Below are positions 5,369-5,376 of a stretch of DNA of 5,376 nucleotides, one piece after another. Every line of letters starts with the position of its first letter. Positions within the stretch are counted from its first letter, which is position 1. Source of the DNA: an uncultured Prevotella sp. (GTDB taxonomy: Bacteria > Bacteroidota > Bacteroidia > Bacteroidales > Bacteroidaceae); the NCBI GenBank assembly GCA_900546605.1, contig URDV01000162.1, forward strand, positions 1 through 5,376. Direction: 5' to 3'. Both the position numbers and the translations under genes were made by a program. Under the pieces are notes generated by a model that was given only the letters and a program-made list of their open reading frames with translations, made no database searches and was not told the origin of the DNA.

Positions 5369-5376
5369 TTGCCAAG

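Noticed and set aside
1..5376. A transposon or integron unit bounded by terminal inverted repeats
   Set aside because: No transposase, integrase, resolvase or cargo-type gene is present, the genes are core metabolic ones, and no target-site duplication can be seen because the left outer flank is missing.
1..5376. A circular element with matching ends
   Set aside because: The end matches are inverted, not direct, so they do not indicate a circular molecule or a terminally redundant genome.

Overview
The window looks like an ordinary chromosomal segment from a member of the Bacteroidota, most likely Bacteroidales and possibly Prevotella-like. The reasons are moderately AT-rich coding sequence, AT-rich leaders without clear Shine-Dalgarno sites, two matches to the Bacteroidota -7 promoter element TAnnTTTG, and proteins that read like Bacteroidales versions of their families (PanB, RlmH, and an endonuclease/exonuclease/phosphatase protein with an NVENMFD start). 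The taxonomic call is inference from memory, not from a search.

Six complete genes fill the window. On the left, a YfcE-type metallophosphoesterase (109-663, minus) is divergent from a three-gene plus-strand run: a HAD-superfamily hydrolase (878-1525), panB for ketopantoate synthesis (1552-2370) and an MFS transporter (2389-3531). Gaps of 26 and 18 bases make the three a likely operon, driven by a promoter near 839-846. A strong bidirectional terminator (3595-3642) separates this run from a convergent minus-strand pair: rlmH (4813-5286), encoding the 23S rRNA pseudouridine-1915 methyltransferase, followed after 31 bases by an exported endonuclease/exonuclease/phosphatase-family protein (3714-4781). 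No intergenic stretch exceeds about 215 bases.

The most unusual feature is at the edges. Bases 1-55 are the exact reverse complement of bases 5314-5368, so all six genes lie between perfect inverted repeats. Each arm contains four tandem degenerate octamers (consensus YYGTTAAC) followed by a unique tail ending in ACGCGT. No transposase, integrase or invertase is present, so the arms look like two copies of a dispersed non-coding repeat rather than the ends of an autonomous element. Two cautions apply: the left arm starts at the first base of the window, so its true length is unknown, and 55 bp is also a common assembly k-mer length.

The genes themselves are housekeeping or general metabolic genes. 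I see no defence system, CRISPR array, toxin-antitoxin pair, RNA gene or prophage gene. The other structure worth checking is a long nested dyad (790-835) just upstream of the HAD-panB-MFS promoter element.
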